Below, in pieces: positions 5,812 to 6,178 of a stretch of DNA of 6,178 nt (within the stretch, counting starts at the first letter, position 1; every line of letters begins with the position of its first letter). The position numbers and the translations under genes are program-made. The notes beneath the pieces are model-generated. The model was not told the DNA's origin, did no database searches, and was given only the letters and a program-made list of their open reading frames with translations. The DNA lies in contig QHYP01000003.1 of assembly GCA_003224195.1 (NCBI GenBank), positions 1 to 6,178 on the forward strand, written 5' to 3'. This DNA is from Acidobacteriota bacterium (GTDB taxonomy: Bacteria; Acidobacteriota; Terriglobia; Acidiferrales; UBA7541).

Positions 5812-6178
5812 GAAAAGAGGGGAGGGAGGCTAACCATTAGTTTTATTAACATAAAAGTACACAAACTCAGGGTGGAACTGTTACCTCCTCTGTGGGCTGG
5901 AAGCGGGGGGCAAGCCCTTCGATGCGCTCCGCTCGCTCAGGATGACTATCCTCTTCGGATACTCAGTAGCGGGAAGGAGTAAGAAGGCGCGTGGGAGGCT
6001 CGCACAAGACGCAAATGTCGTACGATCCAACCTGCGGATTCGGGGGGCAGACCAGGGGCAAATGTCCGGTCGGCCTGCGTCGCGGGCCAAGAATATCTAT
6101 TGATGGCGAGAAAGGCGTTGAATCCCCGTTGCAGCGGCCTGCCAGAGTGAGGGGTAAACATTGGGGTTCGTAATCTTC
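5812..6178. other. right-hand region without a supported gene
   Basis: Apart from the repeat at 5907-5946 and a short AT-rich patch near 5838-5870, I can support nothing here. On the minus strand a frame is open from the window edge to a TGA near 5965. It has no recognisable domain, and another minus frame is open over the same stretch, so neither can be preferred. A gene 3' end entering from the right cannot be excluded. Confidence 0.4.
5907..5946 (-). repeat. REP-like interspersed repeat (GTCATCCTGAGCGAGCG type)
   Basis: The minus strand reads GTCATCCTGAGCGAGCGGAG, then CGCATCGAAGGGCTTGCCCC. Sequences of the form GTCATCCTGAGCGAAGCGAA followed by GGA are familiar as intergenic repeats in many acidobacterial and other environmental genomes. 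They are often mistranslated as VILSERSASK or similar, which is what this frame gives. Only one copy is in the window, so the repeat status rests on recalled knowledge. Confidence 0.5.

Noticed and set aside
5946..6161. 71-codon minus-strand open frame
   Set aside because: It has no recognisable domain, and another minus frame from the window edge is open over the same stretch, so coding cannot be assigned.

Overview
The window is a GC-rich bacterial chromosomal segment in which every supported gene lies on the minus strand. Going in transcription order (right to left), it carries a decayed insertion-sequence end, a large secreted beta-sandwich/fibronectin protein, a sugar-nucleotide-type PLP aminotransferase, a SAM-dependent methyltransferase, and the N-terminal 265 residues of a lipoprotein that runs off the left edge. 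The Fn3/Ig phrasing in the two surface proteins and the interspersed repeat near 5.9 kb are what I associate with soil Acidobacteriota. That assignment is inference: no rRNA or marker gene is present.

Layout: 5812-6178 has no supported gene but holds a REP-like interspersed repeat. Positions 5556-5811 are the C-terminal relic of an IS481/IS3-type transposase with a candidate IS end. Positions 3494-5416 encode an exported 640-residue protein (signal peptide, beta-sandwich, Fn3, second beta-sandwich). Its last 45 residues appear out of frame: a recognisable Ig-like domain continues in the -1-shifted frames at about 3420-3634. Positions 2147-3277 encode a DegT/DnrJ/EryC1/StrS aminotransferase, followed by two adjoining hairpins (2091-2126). 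Positions 1153-1971 encode a class I methyltransferase, followed by a further hairpin. A 357-base leader region ends in a long hairpin just upstream of the lipoprotein gene (1-795).

The two middle enzymes would fit synthesis or decoration of an amino sugar in a surface polysaccharide or glycan, and the flanking genes encode exported adhesin-like or scaffold-like proteins, so the region reads as a cell-envelope neighbourhood. The gaps of 175 to 357 bases, most of them holding hairpins, argue against one tight operon. The most useful observations are the frameshifted Ig domain, the Fn3 and Ig modules shared between the two surface proteins, and the structured leaders in front of both surface-protein genes. 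I see no strong evidence for a wholly new system.
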